Below are positions 1 to 7,774 of a stretch of DNA of 22,562 nucleotides, piece by piece. A program made the position numbers and the translations under genes. The stretch is from Candidatus Moraniibacteriota bacterium (GTDB lineage: Bacteria; Patescibacteriota; Minisyncoccia; Moranbacterales; UBA11712): contig PMJF01000008.1 of assembly GCA_003157295.1 (NCBI GenBank), positions 1 through 22,562 on the forward strand, given 5' to 3'. Below the pieces are notes generated by a model. That model was not told where the DNA came from, searched no databases, and saw nothing but the letters and a program-made list of their open reading frames with translations. Position 1 is the stretch's first letter, and each line of letters begins with the position of its first letter.

Positions 1-252
1 TCTTGCAACCAACAAATTTCTCATACTCTCATCAACAGTGATATTCTTCTCAACGATATTCCCAATTGCCTGGGCGGCAAGACCGGCTTCACGCCGGCCG
101 CCGGGTATTCTCTTCTTATGGGGGTGTCGGACCCAACGCACTTGCACCGCATTGTAGTTGTGTTGCTTGATGATCCGTATCGCTGGCAAGATATCCGCAC
201 GGCGATCGACTGGACATTCAAAGCGTATTCCTGGGAACGACAGAAGCAATAA
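1..252 (+). CDS. D-alanyl-D-alanine carboxypeptidase (peptidase S11), C-terminal fragment
   Basis: The reading frame is open from base 1 to a TAA at 250-252 and gives the last 83 residues of a protein whose start lies outside the window. The fragment contains GGKTGFTPAAGYSL at residues 25-38. That is the KTG box of S11 penicillin-binding proteins, part of the active site that grips the D-Ala-D-Ala stem peptide. It follows a short segment resembling the usual Asn-Ser-x-x-Leu-Leu lead-in, and a hydrophobic strand with a DDPYRW...W tail comes after. The family trims the terminal D-Ala of peptidoglycan outside the membrane. The SXXK and SXN boxes would lie upstream and cannot be seen. The gene ends 19 bases before a strong hairpin terminator that faces the ABC-F gene. 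Confidence 0.82.
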   Translation, partial: SCNQQISHTLINSDILLNDIPNCLGGKTGFTPAAGYSLLMGVSDPTHLHRIVVVLLDDPYRWQDIRTAIDWTFKAYSWERQKQ

Positions 253-271
253 CTTATTTCCGTTCCAAACA

Positions 272-300
272 AAAACCGCCCCCCTACGGGGGGCGGTTTT
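272..300. terminator. Bidirectional intrinsic terminator
   Basis: A perfect 13-bp stem (272-284 with 288-300) and a 3-base loop: four A, then CCG and six C, mirrored and ending in TTTT. It sits between the convergent carboxypeptidase and ABC-F genes and, with A on one side and T on the other, can end both transcripts. Confidence 0.88.
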
Positions 301-319
301 ATGATAAAATTTCTCAAAA

Positions 320-1771
320 CTATTTTTCCAGATCCAATATCTCATCGATCCGGATCTGTTCCACAAAGTCGGGGACGTGGCTCACCAGGATCATGGCGCC
401 TTGGTAGGCGTCCAAGGCTTTGGCGATGACGGGCAGATGGCGAAAGTTGATGTGATTGGTCGGTTCATCCAAAATGAGGAGTCCCGGTTCTTCGAGCACC
501 AGCCGCGCAAAAGCCACCAGCCCTTTTTGTCCTTCCGAAAGAGAGCCGATCTTGGCATAGACCATTTTTTTGGTGAGCAAGAAACCGGACGCGACACTGC
601 GCAATTTTTCTTCATCAGTTCCCTTCATGACGCTGGAAAGTGAATCAAAAACCGTGTCTTCAAAATTGAGAGTGGAAAAATCTTGCCGGTAATATCCGAC
701 TTTGATGCCTTCAGCGATCTTGGCGCCTTGGGCGTTTCCGCTTGCCAGCGATTCGAGAAGAGTGGTCTTTCCGATCCCGTTGGGTCCGCTCAAAAGCAGA
801 TGCTGGTTCTTCTTGATCGACACGCGGACTTTTTTCGCAGTCGGCTTATGGTTTTTCATCACCGTGAGAGAAGAGATGTTCATGAGCTCGCCGGCGAGCC
901 CCTCTTGAACAGGAATTTCAAAATTTCGAATGGCTTTGTCTTCCCGGCGAACATCCACTTTGGCTGCTTCCATTTCTTCGGCTTTGAGGCGCATTTTTCT
1001 GGCGACCAGCCTCATCTTGCCTCCCTTATTCGCAAAAAAGTTGGCCTTTTCCTTGTTGGCAATAATTTCCTTTTCATATTGGGCGTTTTTTCGCTCTTCT
1101 TTCTTGATCTGTTCGGCGATCTCTTCGACTACCGCATAATAGTCTCCGATGTATTGGTGAATTTTTTTGGTGAAGATGTCGAGATAGAGCACGCCGTCGG
1201 TAAAACAATTGAGAAAATTAGCATCATGGGAAATGACAATGCAAGTTTTTCCGTAGTTCATCAGAAATTCCGTGAGGCTCGCGATTCCCGCCGGGTCGAG
1301 ATTATTTGTCGGCTCGTCCAAGATCAAGAGATCCGGATCCTGGATCAAGGCTGAAGCCAAGAGGAGCCTAGCCTGTTGTCCGCCGGAAAATAATTTTATC
1401 TTTTTGTCATGCTTAGCCTCAAGATTCACAATTTTGAGAACTGCGTCGATTTGCCGATCAATGTCATACATTTTATCTTGAAAGCACTTTTCAAAAAATT
1501 CTTTGAGCGTCAATTCCATTTCCTCGCGAGGGATGACCTGCTTGGCATAAGCGATGGTAAGGCTGGGATCGACAAAAATCGATCCGTCATTGGGTTTCAA
1601 GGATCCGGAAATCAGGTTGAGAAGGGTGCTTTTTCCGGCTCCATTTTGCCCCATCAAAGTGAATTTTGATCCTCTTCGCAAAGCAAAAGAGGCCCCGTTC
1701 AAGATCGGCTTATCCCACCCATATTCGAACGAAACTTTGTTGAAGCGCACCGCTACATCGTCATGAGCCAT
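320..1771 (-). CDS. ABC-F family ATP-binding protein (EttA/Uup-like)
   Basis: A soluble protein of 483 residues with two ABC ATPase domains and no membrane segment, as expected for ABC-F factors, which act on the ribosome rather than in transport. Domain 1 has Walker A GQNGAGKST (41-49), signature FSGGQ (128-132) and Walker B LLILDEPTNNLD (148-159). A charged, probably coiled-coil linker covers about 195-285. Domain 2 has Walker A GPNGIGKTT (329-337), signature LSEGQ (411-415) and Walker B LLILDEPTNHIN (431-442). The second D-loop reads HIN instead of the usual HLD. The start is the ATG at 1769-1771, because a GAAG lies about 8 bases upstream. A GTG at 1790-1792 would add seven residues but has no ribosome site. 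The subtype (housekeeping or antibiotic protection) cannot be decided here. Confidence 0.9.
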   Translation of the reverse strand: MAHDDVAVRFNKVSFEYGWDKPILNGASFALRRGSKFTLMGQNGAGKSTLLNLISGSLKPNDGSIFVDPSLTIAYAKQVIPREEMELTLKEFFEKCFQDKMYDIDRQIDAVLKIVNLEAKHDKKIKLFSGGQQARLLLASALIQDPDLLILDEPTNNLDPAGIASLTEFLMNYGKTCIVISHDANFLNCFTDGVLYLDIFTKKIHQYIGDYYAVVEEIAEQIKKEERKNAQYEKEIIANKEKANFFANKGGKMRLVARKMRLKAEEMEAAKVDVRREDKAIRNFEIPVQEGLAGELMNISSLTVMKNHKPTAKKVRVSIKKNQHLLLSGPNGIGKTTLLESLASGNAQGAKIAEGIKVGYYRQDFSTLNFEDTVFDSLSSVMKGTDEEKLRSVASGFLLTKKMVYAKIGSLSEGQKGLVAFARLVLEEPGLLILDEPTNHINFRHLPVIAKALDAYQGAMILVSHVPDFVEQIRIDEILDLEK

Positions 1772-1801
1772 TGTTATATCTTCATTAAGCACTGAATTTC
1801 A

Positions 1802-1830
1802 ATCATACCGCACTTTTATTGATTTGAAAA
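1802..1830 (-). promoter_or_regulatory. Putative sigma-70-type promoter of the ABC-F gene
   Basis: On the minus strand TTTTCA (1825-1830), 17 bases, then TATGAT (1802-1807), about 30 bases upstream of the ABC-F start. The -10 box matches consensus at 5 of 6 positions and the -35 at 4 of 6. Confidence 0.45.
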
Positions 1831-1846
1831 GGTTGCCTGGCTATTT

Positions 1847-4800
1847 TTAGAGTTTGACTTCGGGGAATGGCAATCTTGTCGTCTCAGCGAGGCTTTTTCG
1901 CACCGTATTTTTTCTTTCCAACTTGCCCCAAGTGACAAAATTTCCGCTGATGGCCGTAACCAGGGATTTAATGGCTACGATATAAAGAAGCTGGCGATAG
2001 AAAAAGCGCTGCAGCGGAAGAAGGGGAAGAAGACGCCATTTCTTTTCGTCTTCAGAAAGAAAAGCGGCCACGGCGATCAGGATATCGATCAATGTGAAGT
2101 AGAGATAAAATATGAGCACTTGTCTGATCGAAAAAATAGCGGAAAAATCATCGGGATGGAGACTTTTTTGCCAAAAAGCCCAGACGATCGAAACGATCAG
2201 GACGAGATCCATAACAGGGGAGACGAGGGCAAAAAAAACTTGAAAAATGATGATATTTGGGATAGCCACCAAACTCAAGCCATTAAGCCGACCCCTTAGC
2301 AGCAGATCCAAATTTTTCCAGGCCACTTGAAGCATTCCATACATCCAGCGGAATCGCTGCTTGAGAAAGGCTCGGATCGTATCGGGACTTTCGGTAAAGC
2401 CGATCGCCTTATCTTCAAATACGGCTTTATACCCATTTCTTATTATGGAAAAGGTCAGATCGGCATCTTCGGCCAAAGTGTCGCCGGAAAAGCCTCCGGC
2501 TCCCATGATCGCTTTCCTTCTCCAGGCCCCGACCGATCCCGGAACGACAGAAATAGCGTTGACCATTTCAAAGGCTCTGCGGTCGAAGTTTTGGCTGGTG
2601 ATATATTCGATGGCCTGCCAGCGCGTAATGAGGTTTCTTTGATTTCCCACCTGTACGTTTCCCGCAATGGCTCCCACGGTTGGATCGTCGAAGCGGCGCA
2701 CAAGCTTCCCGATCGTATCCTGGCGAAAAACCGTGTCGGCATCAAGCGTTATGATGATCTCGGCGTTTGTTTTCGAGATCCCAAAGTTGAGAGCGGCTGC
2801 TTTTCCGCCATTTTTTATATTGTAAAATCTAACCCTCGGATCGGACAAAAAATCATTTCTCATGACTGAAGCCGTATTATCGGTGGATCCGTCATTGACC
2901 ACAATAATATCAAAATTATTTCCAAATGAAGAACGGAAAAGTGATCGTACGGTCCTGGCGATGACCTTTTCCTCATTATAGGCGGGAATTATCACGCTCA
3001 GGCTGAAATTTTCGGTCAGATTACTTCTTCTTGCCAACCGATTGATCTTTTTCGATCTTCTGATCTGGAGTTCTGCCAGCAAGGCGATAAAAATTATGCG
3101 AGCCGAACCCAGGATCACCCCATAGAAGAATAAAAATTTTATCGCTCGCGTAACCAAGGAAAACAAGGAAAAAGAAATTAGATTTATTTTTGTTATAGGC
3201 TGCTCGGAAGGTTGGATGTCAGGCATGATCGCGGATCTTGGCAATTGCATAAGTTCGGAAAGCGAAACAAATTGGTAGCCCTGGAACTGGAGACTAGTAA
3301 TGATCTGGGGCAGAGCTCGTATTGTTTCGCTTCGGTTGCCCCCTCCATCGTGCAGGAGGATAATGTTTCCCGAGTTTTTTGTGACCTCATCTATTGTATA
3401 CTGGGCGATTTTTTGCGCATCGGTGTTTCTCCAATCTTCGGGATCAATTCCCATGCCTACGGTATAATATCCCAGATCGGAAATATTCTTGATCGTGTTC
3501 GTGTCTGAAAGATATAGTGGCTCGATATTGTCAATGTATGGCGGGCGGAAAAGTCTTGTCTTGATTCCCGTGAGGCTTTCGATCAGCTTCTCGGTGGAAT
3601 TGATCTCAAGCCTGAATTGTTCGGGAGAAACAGAAGAAAGATTGGGATGCGTGAATGTATGAATTCCAATTTCATGGCCGTCATTGTAGATCCTGCGCAA
3701 TGTGTCAGGATCGACCGTTGCGTTGAGGCCGATTATAAAAAAGCTTGCTTTGACATTAAACTTATTCAGAATGTTCAGGACTTGCGGCGTGTAAGTTTTG
3801 TCCGGTCCGTCGTCGAATGAAAGGGAAATTTTTTTTGCGTCGTTTCCGCCAGTTCGCTCAATTCTGAAACTGGAAGGATACGTTACAATTTTTTCATTGA
3901 GTATGATCTTTTTCTGCGGATCAAAAGAGATCACTCTCGATCCCGTTTCTTGAGTGCCGATCACTCTAAGGACATCTCCATTGCCTTGATATTCGACTCC
4001 ATAGCCTGAGTCAAAATTTTTCAGGGAGTCAACTGACTGTTGATCCGGAACTCCGCCGGAACCAAAGAAATTCCATATACTCGGATCTTCCGAGCCGAGC
4101 CGCCACAAAGCAATGCCGGCGGGTTGGCCGAGGCCGAGCATTTCGCTGGTCTCGTTTATGAAAGTTGCGCCATCCAGAAACCAAAGCCGATGAGCTGTGC
4201 CATTATCCGTATACATTAGATTCGGGTTGAGCGAAGCGCTGTCGAATGTTATTTCGGATTGCGTATCTTTGGCTCGGCTCATGATATTTTGAAAATCAAC
4301 GGTTTCAGCTGTGCCGTTTTCCGACCAGTCGTAACCGTAACCGCCGAGCGCAATAATATATTTTTCGGCGGGAACGCCAAGAAGATGCTGTTTGAGAGCG
4401 GTAGTGTACCAATTGTCTGAAGCAATCGGCCCGGCGAGGGGCGAGTCGGGAGTATTCTCGTCATAGGCCATAAGGATCATTTCGTCACAGGATCGGGAAA
4501 GGACGGCCGGATCAAAATCCGTATCGGCCAGAGGAATGTTTACGGTTACGAAATAGCCTAAAGGATGGAGTTTTGCATACAATTCCCGCATGAAAATGGA
4601 AAATTGAGGTTGTGCCAAAGGGTTGATATTTTCATAATCAATGCTGATCCCTGAAAAATTATTTTCACGGACATATTGGAAGAGATTGTCGATGTTCGCT
4701 TGTCTCAAGCTTTCGTCGCCGAGCATTTTTTCAAGCCGTTGGCTGTCCCATGTCTGGGATCCCGTATCATAGTTATTTATCATTGCATAAATGGGAAGGG

Positions 4801-5212
4801 CAGGCCGTGAAGTTTTTATGAAGTCGACGGTTTTTTGTTGAACAACAGCATCGTCGGGAACAATTGCCCCGTTGTTGCCAAGGTGCAGCCATTCGGGGAT
4901 CAAGACATCAATATTGCGGATGTTTTTTTGAAGCGACAAAAAGCTTTTCTCATCCCAATTGACGAAATAAGCCATTTTTTTGTAGGAAGGAGCCTTATTT
5001 AAGCCAGAGTTTTCTGGGAAAGATAAATTTTCCGGTTGGAAGCTGGAAACGGCGGAAGAATCGGCAAGCCTAGCTCCCGAAAAAATACTCAGAATGGTCA
5101 AGCTGAGGCAGGTCAGGAAGAACAGGATAAGAACAATAGAGATAAAGTAAAACCCCCTCTTTCTTTTTTTTGAGGGAGCGAAAAAGATCTGTTTTTTTTC
5201 AAGGTAGTTCAT
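1847..5212 (-). CDS. Membrane-bound fusion: GH18-like domain + CE4 polysaccharide deacetylase + GT2 glycosyltransferase
   Basis: One 1121-residue polypeptide with three enzyme-like modules. A basic N-terminus and membrane helix (about 20-45) lead to an extracytoplasmic GH18-like domain (about 75-390) with GISIDYE at 188-194; E194 sits where the GH18 catalytic acid lies. A CE4/NodB domain follows (about 460-655): SFDDGP (465-470), metal histidines in HTFTH (518-522), RPPY (556-559) and a late HDGGG (621-625). After a membrane segment (about 675-712) comes a GT2 domain with IIPAYNEE (741-748), DGSTD (774-778), DAD (824-826), EDAD (915-918) and QRFRW (952-956), then several membrane helices. QxxRW marks a processive synthase such as chitin, PNAG or hyaluronan synthases. 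The inferred job is to make, extrude, deacetylate and cut one surface glycan. There is no clear ribosome site before the ATG (5210-5212), and a terminator separates it from the gene behind. Confidence 0.92.
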   Translation of the reverse strand: MNYLEKKQIFFAPSKKRKRGFYFISIVLILFFLTCLSLTILSIFSGARLADSSAVSSFQPENLSFPENSGLNKAPSYKKMAYFVNWDEKSFLSLQKNIRNIDVLIPEWLHLGNNGAIVPDDAVVQQKTVDFIKTSRPALPIYAMINNYDTGSQTWDSQRLEKMLGDESLRQANIDNLFQYVRENNFSGISIDYENINPLAQPQFSIFMRELYAKLHPLGYFVTVNIPLADTDFDPAVLSRSCDEMILMAYDENTPDSPLAGPIASDNWYTTALKQHLLGVPAEKYIIALGGYGYDWSENGTAETVDFQNIMSRAKDTQSEITFDSASLNPNLMYTDNGTAHRLWFLDGATFINETSEMLGLGQPAGIALWRLGSEDPSIWNFFGSGGVPDQQSVDSLKNFDSGYGVEYQGNGDVLRVIGTQETGSRVISFDPQKKIILNEKIVTYPSSFRIERTGGNDAKKISLSFDDGPDKTYTPQVLNILNKFNVKASFFIIGLNATVDPDTLRRIYNDGHEIGIHTFTHPNLSSVSPEQFRLEINSTEKLIESLTGIKTRLFRPPYIDNIEPLYLSDTNTIKNISDLGYYTVGMGIDPEDWRNTDAQKIAQYTIDEVTKNSGNIILLHDGGGNRSETIRALPQIITSLQFQGYQFVSLSELMQLPRSAIMPDIQPSEQPITKINLISFSLFSLVTRAIKFLFFYGVILGSARIIFIALLAELQIRRSKKINRLARRSNLTENFSLSVIIPAYNEEKVIARTVRSLFRSSFGNNFDIIVVNDGSTDNTASVMRNDFLSDPRVRFYNIKNGGKAAALNFGISKTNAEIIITLDADTVFRQDTIGKLVRRFDDPTVGAIAGNVQVGNQRNLITRWQAIEYITSQNFDRRAFEMVNAISVVPGSVGAWRRKAIMGAGGFSGDTLAEDADLTFSIIRNGYKAVFEDKAIGFTESPDTIRAFLKQRFRWMYGMLQVAWKNLDLLLRGRLNGLSLVAIPNIIIFQVFFALVSPVMDLVLIVSIVWAFWQKSLHPDDFSAIFSIRQVLIFYLYFTLIDILIAVAAFLSEDEKKWRLLPLLPLQRFFYRQLLYIVAIKSLVTAISGNFVTWGKLERKNTVRKSLAETTRLPFPEVKL

Positions 5213-5233
5213 GAGAGAAAAATTAGCGGTAAC

Positions 5234-5258
5234 AAAAAACTTCCTCCCAGAAGTTCTT
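5234..5258 (-). terminator. Intrinsic terminator after the 5297-6127 gene
   Basis: On the minus strand AACTTC, a 6-base loop, GAAGTT (5238-5255), then a run of T reaching 5234. The outer pairs can extend the stem by two with one G-U. It falls between two same-strand genes, only about 20 bases before the fusion gene starts, so it separates them or attenuates read-through. Confidence 0.55.
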
Positions 5259-5296
5259 TTGATGTTTTTTATTTTTTCTGTCCTCAGCTCGAAAAA

Positions 5297-6127
5297 TTAT
5301 TTCCAATCGATCTGTGAGACAGTTACAATATTTTTCCAGGGTCCCTGAGCAACGTCTTTTTCATCAACAAATTGCCAATCCACTTTATCAATGTCTTCGA
5401 GTCCAAGATAATCCCGGACGGCCGGAGAAACATCGATGCCGGCGTTTTTGTTGGTCTTGCTGGCGGGAGTCGCGGATCCAAAGACATAATCCGAGTCATT
5501 TTCTTTGAAGGGTCCGACATCTTCCCATTGAGCGTAGACGACCTTTGAATTTTTCGTGATCTTTATCCAGCGATTTTTGCAGATTGACTCACTATCGGAG
5601 TAGGTCCTCTCACGCGCCCAAGGAATTATGTCATATGCACTTTGCTTTCTTTTTCCATTTTTGTCAATGTCGTTGTAGGGAAGCGCTGCGTAGAAAGGAT
5701 TTTCTAAAGGCGTAAAATCAGCCGGAAGGAAACCGTTTCTCCTCTTAGGAGTGTCTGTGCCGCCAAAATGTTTTTTCCAGAAGTCATCCCAGGCACTGGG
5801 AGTGTTTGAGATGTCCTTGTTGGCGTCGTCGGCTTTTTCGCCAACCCAAAAAAACGTGGAGGTAATACTTGCGTGGACGGGATAACGGGATTTATTTTTC
5901 TGGTCATCCTCTTTCGTCCCGTTTTCGCCCGTGATCAAATTTTCGACCGCTTCGACCTTTTCAGATATTTTTTCTCCGAGAGAAGCGGGAGCAGTGGCTT
6001 CGCCGGATGACTGGTTCTGGCCGGTCTCATTTTTCGGAACCGATCCTTTCTTTCCTTTAAGAAAAACAAAGAAAAGGCCTGCGATGCAAACAAGAACCAA
6101 GATTATTATGATTAAGTTTCTTCTCAT
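5297..6127 (-). CDS. Membrane-anchored extracytoplasmic protein, possibly RlpA/double-psi beta-barrel-like
   Basis: A 276-residue protein with a single N-terminal membrane helix (about 4-24) and a low-complexity Gly/Ser/Glu/Lys linker to about residue 80, so the globular part lies outside the membrane. The C-terminal half holds a VVYAQWEDVGPF segment, then AGIDVSPAVRDYLGLEDIDKVDWQFVD. A D-x-GPF strand followed by a G-[IL]-D-[VL]-S helix and a closing V-x-W strand resembles the double-psi beta-barrel of RlpA and related cell-wall proteins. That is recognition by eye, not a search result. It has its own likely promoter and terminator, so it need not be co-transcribed with the fusion gene downstream. 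No enzyme activity can be assigned. Start is the ATG at 6125-6127, without a clear ribosome site. Confidence 0.72.
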   Translation of the reverse strand: MRRNLIIIILVLVCIAGLFFVFLKGKKGSVPKNETGQNQSSGEATAPASLGEKISEKVEAVENLITGENGTKEDDQKNKSRYPVHASITSTFFWVGEKADDANKDISNTPSAWDDFWKKHFGGTDTPKRRNGFLPADFTPLENPFYAALPYNDIDKNGKRKQSAYDIIPWARERTYSDSESICKNRWIKITKNSKVVYAQWEDVGPFKENDSDYVFGSATPASKTNKNAGIDVSPAVRDYLGLEDIDKVDWQFVDEKDVAQGPWKNIVTVSQIDWK

Positions 6128-6155
6128 GAGAATGGGAATTCAAAACTTACTACGA

Positions 6156-6186
6156 ATAATAGCATGAAAAAGTTCTTCTCTGCCAA
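6156..6186 (-). promoter_or_regulatory. Putative promoter of the 5297-6127 gene
   Basis: Minus strand TTGGCA (6181-6186), 19 bases, TATTAT (6156-6161), about 29 bases before the start codon. The boxes are good; the spacer is two bases longer than ideal. Confidence 0.4.
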
Positions 6187-6224
6187 GTTGCGTAGAGATC
6201 CCTAAAGCTTATGCGGCGGAATGA

Positions 6225-6253
6225 TTCCCAAGTTATTTATTCCATGCTAAGAT
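6225..6253 (+). promoter_or_regulatory. Putative promoter of the coiled-coil protein gene
   Basis: TTCCCA (6225-6230), 17 bases, TAAGAT (6248-6253), with TG one base before the -10 (extended -10). It lies 38 bases before the ATG at 6292. Confidence 0.38.
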
Positions 6254-6291
6254 AAAAAACGTTGTTAATTTTTACTGAGAAACAAAAAAAT

Positions 6292-6645
6292 ATGCAAAAT
6301 ATGCAGGAGGTATTTGACCAAATCCAAGAATATAAAAAAACACGAAAGGTCATCGGCCGAGAATATCGGGACGCGCTTTCTCAATCGAATGGCTACGAAG
6401 ACGTGAAAGAAGAATTAAAAAAACTTCGCGAAAAGAAGAAATCACTGGAATCCGCCGTGCAAGCCGAAATGGGATCGCGCTATGAGGAATTGGAAAAAGC
6501 AAAAAAAGAGGTCGAAAGCCTGGAACAAATGCTCACTGACATTGCGATGACAACTCTGATGAAAGGGGAGAGCATCAATCTTAAGGACAAAAATAACGTG
6601 GAATACGAACCATCATACAAGATCACTTTCAAAAAGATCAATTAA
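6292..6645 (+). CDS. Small coiled-coil protein of unknown function
   Basis: A soluble protein of 117 residues from the ATG at 6292. A second ATG three codons on, at 6301, and a TTG at 6262 are also possible; none has a convincing ribosome site. Almost the whole length is charged helix rich in Lys and Glu, with heptad-like spacing of Leu from about residue 35 to 85 and no signal or membrane segment. The C-terminus turns to a short polar, strand-like tail ending FKKIN. I do not recognise the family. It stands alone: the upstream gene is divergent and a terminator follows at 6680-6708. A cytoplasmic structural or nucleic-acid-associated role is possible, but no residue points to one. Confidence 0.72.
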   Translation: MQNMQEVFDQIQEYKKTRKVIGREYRDALSQSNGYEDVKEELKKLREKKKSLESAVQAEMGSRYEELEKAKKEVESLEQMLTDIAMTTLMKGESINLKDKNNVEYEPSYKITFKKIN

Positions 6646-6679
6646 GCTTGCGGCAGGACAATTTAGGCTATTCGGATAT

Positions 6680-6708
6680 AAAAACCCCCTTTGGATAAGG
6701 GTTTTTTT
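6680..6708 (+). terminator. Intrinsic terminator after the coiled-coil gene
   Basis: AAAAACCC (6680-6687) pairs with GGGTTTTT (6699-6706) around an 11-base loop and continues into a T run, 35 bases after the stop codon. Confidence 0.75.
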
Positions 6709-6860
6709 GCCAGTTCGCTTGGCGGGACACTTTCCAAAGCATTTGCGGGTTTTTATTTTGAATTATTTATTCGGATGCAAAAGGAAAATTATGCTTGTGA
6801 AAGATAAATTTGTCTTATGACGTAACATTAACTATGACAACTACTTGTAAGATATGAATT

Positions 6861-7046
6861 ATGACAAATAATGAAAAACAACGGGTAACCCTCTTTCTCA
6901 ATCCAAACCTATTGAAACAGGCTAAAGCCCAAGCCATAGTTGAGGGCGGGAGCCTGACCGATCTTGCGGAGAAGGCCATAACCAGGTATTTACCCAAAGA
7001 AACAATAATCAAGAAAGCTGATATAGCCAAAGACCGGTTATCATGA
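6861..7046 (+). CDS. Ribbon-helix-helix (CopG/VapB-like) small DNA-binding protein, possible orphan antitoxin
   Basis: A 61-residue protein. It opens with a short polar stretch and a strand, QRVTLFLNP (residues 7-15), then a helix (about 16-28), a GGSLTDL turn (29-35) and a second helix (36-43). This is the strand-helix-helix order of MetJ/Arc dimeric repressors. A basic tail follows, as in antitoxins that wrap a toxin. The stop overlaps an ATG in an ATGA at 7043-7046, the coupling usual for antitoxin-toxin pairs, but the frame entered there stops after eight codons and no toxin is visible before the YggT-like gene at 7099. It could be a solitary regulator or the leftover half of a toxin-antitoxin pair. 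TATGAC occurs three times at and before the start (6816, 6833, 6860), a possible self-binding repeat. Confidence 0.68.
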   Translation: MTNNEKQRVTLFLNPNLLKQAKAQAIVEGGSLTDLAEKAITRYLPKETIIKKADIAKDRLS

Positions 7047-7098
7047 AAAGATCTGCAACCAAATTATAAAAAAATAAATGGAAAGGTGGTGAAAAAGT

Positions 7099-7494
7099 AT
7101 GGCCGAAATTACAAAAGAAACCACGACTGCGCAAGAAGGCAGCCCTAAGCCAGTTGGAGATGCTCCAGTCGAGAGAGAGGCATCCAGTTTTCAGACGGTT
7201 GAATATCTGGTCTATTTCTTCTTTGGAGCGCTGGAAATACTTTTAGTCTTCCGTTTTATCCTCAAACTGGCAGGAGCGAGCCTTTCAAGCGCCTTTGTAG
7301 GCTTCATATACGGTTTTAGCGGAATTTTCGTGGCACCTTTTGCCGGAATATTCCATAGAGGTTTTTCGCAAGGGGTGGAAACAACCTCAGTTTTTGAGCC
7401 GTCAACACTGATCGCCATTCTCGTGTACGCTGTTTTGGGTTGGGGGATCGTCAAGCTGGTGAGAATCTTCTCCGGTAAACAGCAAGCTTCGTAG
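7099..7494 (+). CDS. YggT-like integral membrane protein
   Basis: A 131-residue protein. A polar, Thr/Glu-rich N-terminus (1-30) precedes two or three membrane helices: about 34-56 (VEYLVYFFFGALEILLVFRF), about 64-86, and about 100-121. The FGALEILLVFRFILKLAGA stretch resembles the first helix of YggT-family proteins, small membrane proteins of uncertain function often linked with cell division or osmotic tolerance. The start is well supported by AGGTGGTG just upstream (7084-7091), one of the few strong ribosome sites in the window. The gene lies in line with the RHH gene before it (52-base gap) and the small membrane protein after it. Confidence 0.75.
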   Translation: MAEITKETTTAQEGSPKPVGDAPVEREASSFQTVEYLVYFFFGALEILLVFRFILKLAGASLSSAFVGFIYGFSGIFVAPFAGIFHRGFSQGVETTSVFEPSTLIAILVYAVLGWGIVKLVRIFSGKQQAS

Positions 7495-7559
7495 CAAGCT
7501 TTACATGTTCGGCCAGGGGCGCATTGGAGTATTAGTAATTAACTTTTAAAAGAAAATAT

Positions 7560-7706
7560 ATGTGGACAGTAATTGTGATCTTATTGGTTCTCTGGTTTTT
7601 TGGGCTTCTTACTTCCTACACGATGGGCGGACTGCTTCATATTCTATTGGTAGTCGCGATCATTTTGGTTGTCATCCGTCTTCTCCAAGGACGCAGCATT
7701 GTTTGA
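7560..7706 (+). CDS. Lmo0937-family small membrane protein (DUF5670-like)
   Basis: A 48-residue protein, ATG at 7560-7562 and TGA at 7704-7706. The sequence starts MWTVIVILLVLWFFGLLT, then SYTMGGLLHILLVVAIILVV, and ends with a short basic tail, RLLQGRSIV. Two hydrophobic hairpin helices joined by a TMGG-H turn are the hallmark of the Lmo0937 family, widespread proteins of about 50 residues with unknown function, sometimes stress-related. The match is by recall of the family pattern. It follows the YggT-like gene by 65 bases, and a strong terminator sits 22 bases downstream, so the two may share a transcript. Confidence 0.85.
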   Translation: MWTVIVILLVLWFFGLLTSYTMGGLLHILLVVAIILVVIRLLQGRSIV

Positions 7707-7728
7707 CCCAATTCTTTTGTGACTAACT

Positions 7729-7754
7729 AAAAAGCCGCTATCTGCGGCTTTTTT
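7729..7754. terminator. Bidirectional intrinsic terminator
   Basis: AAAAAGCCGC (7729-7738), 5-base loop, GCGGCTTTTT (7744-7753) plus a further T. It lies between the convergent Lmo0937-like and AI-2E-type genes and can serve both. Confidence 0.88.
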
Positions 7755-7774
7755 GCGAGCGATAAAAGACAAAG

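Noticed and set aside
683..1354. Long plus-strand frame of 223 codons opposite the ABC-F gene
   Set aside because: It is antisense to a clearly coding ABC-F gene, and its translation shows no domain or sensible composition.
7480..7502. Direct repeat AGCAAGCTT twice around the YggT-like stop codon
   Set aside because: Only two nine-base copies; no array or mobile-element context.
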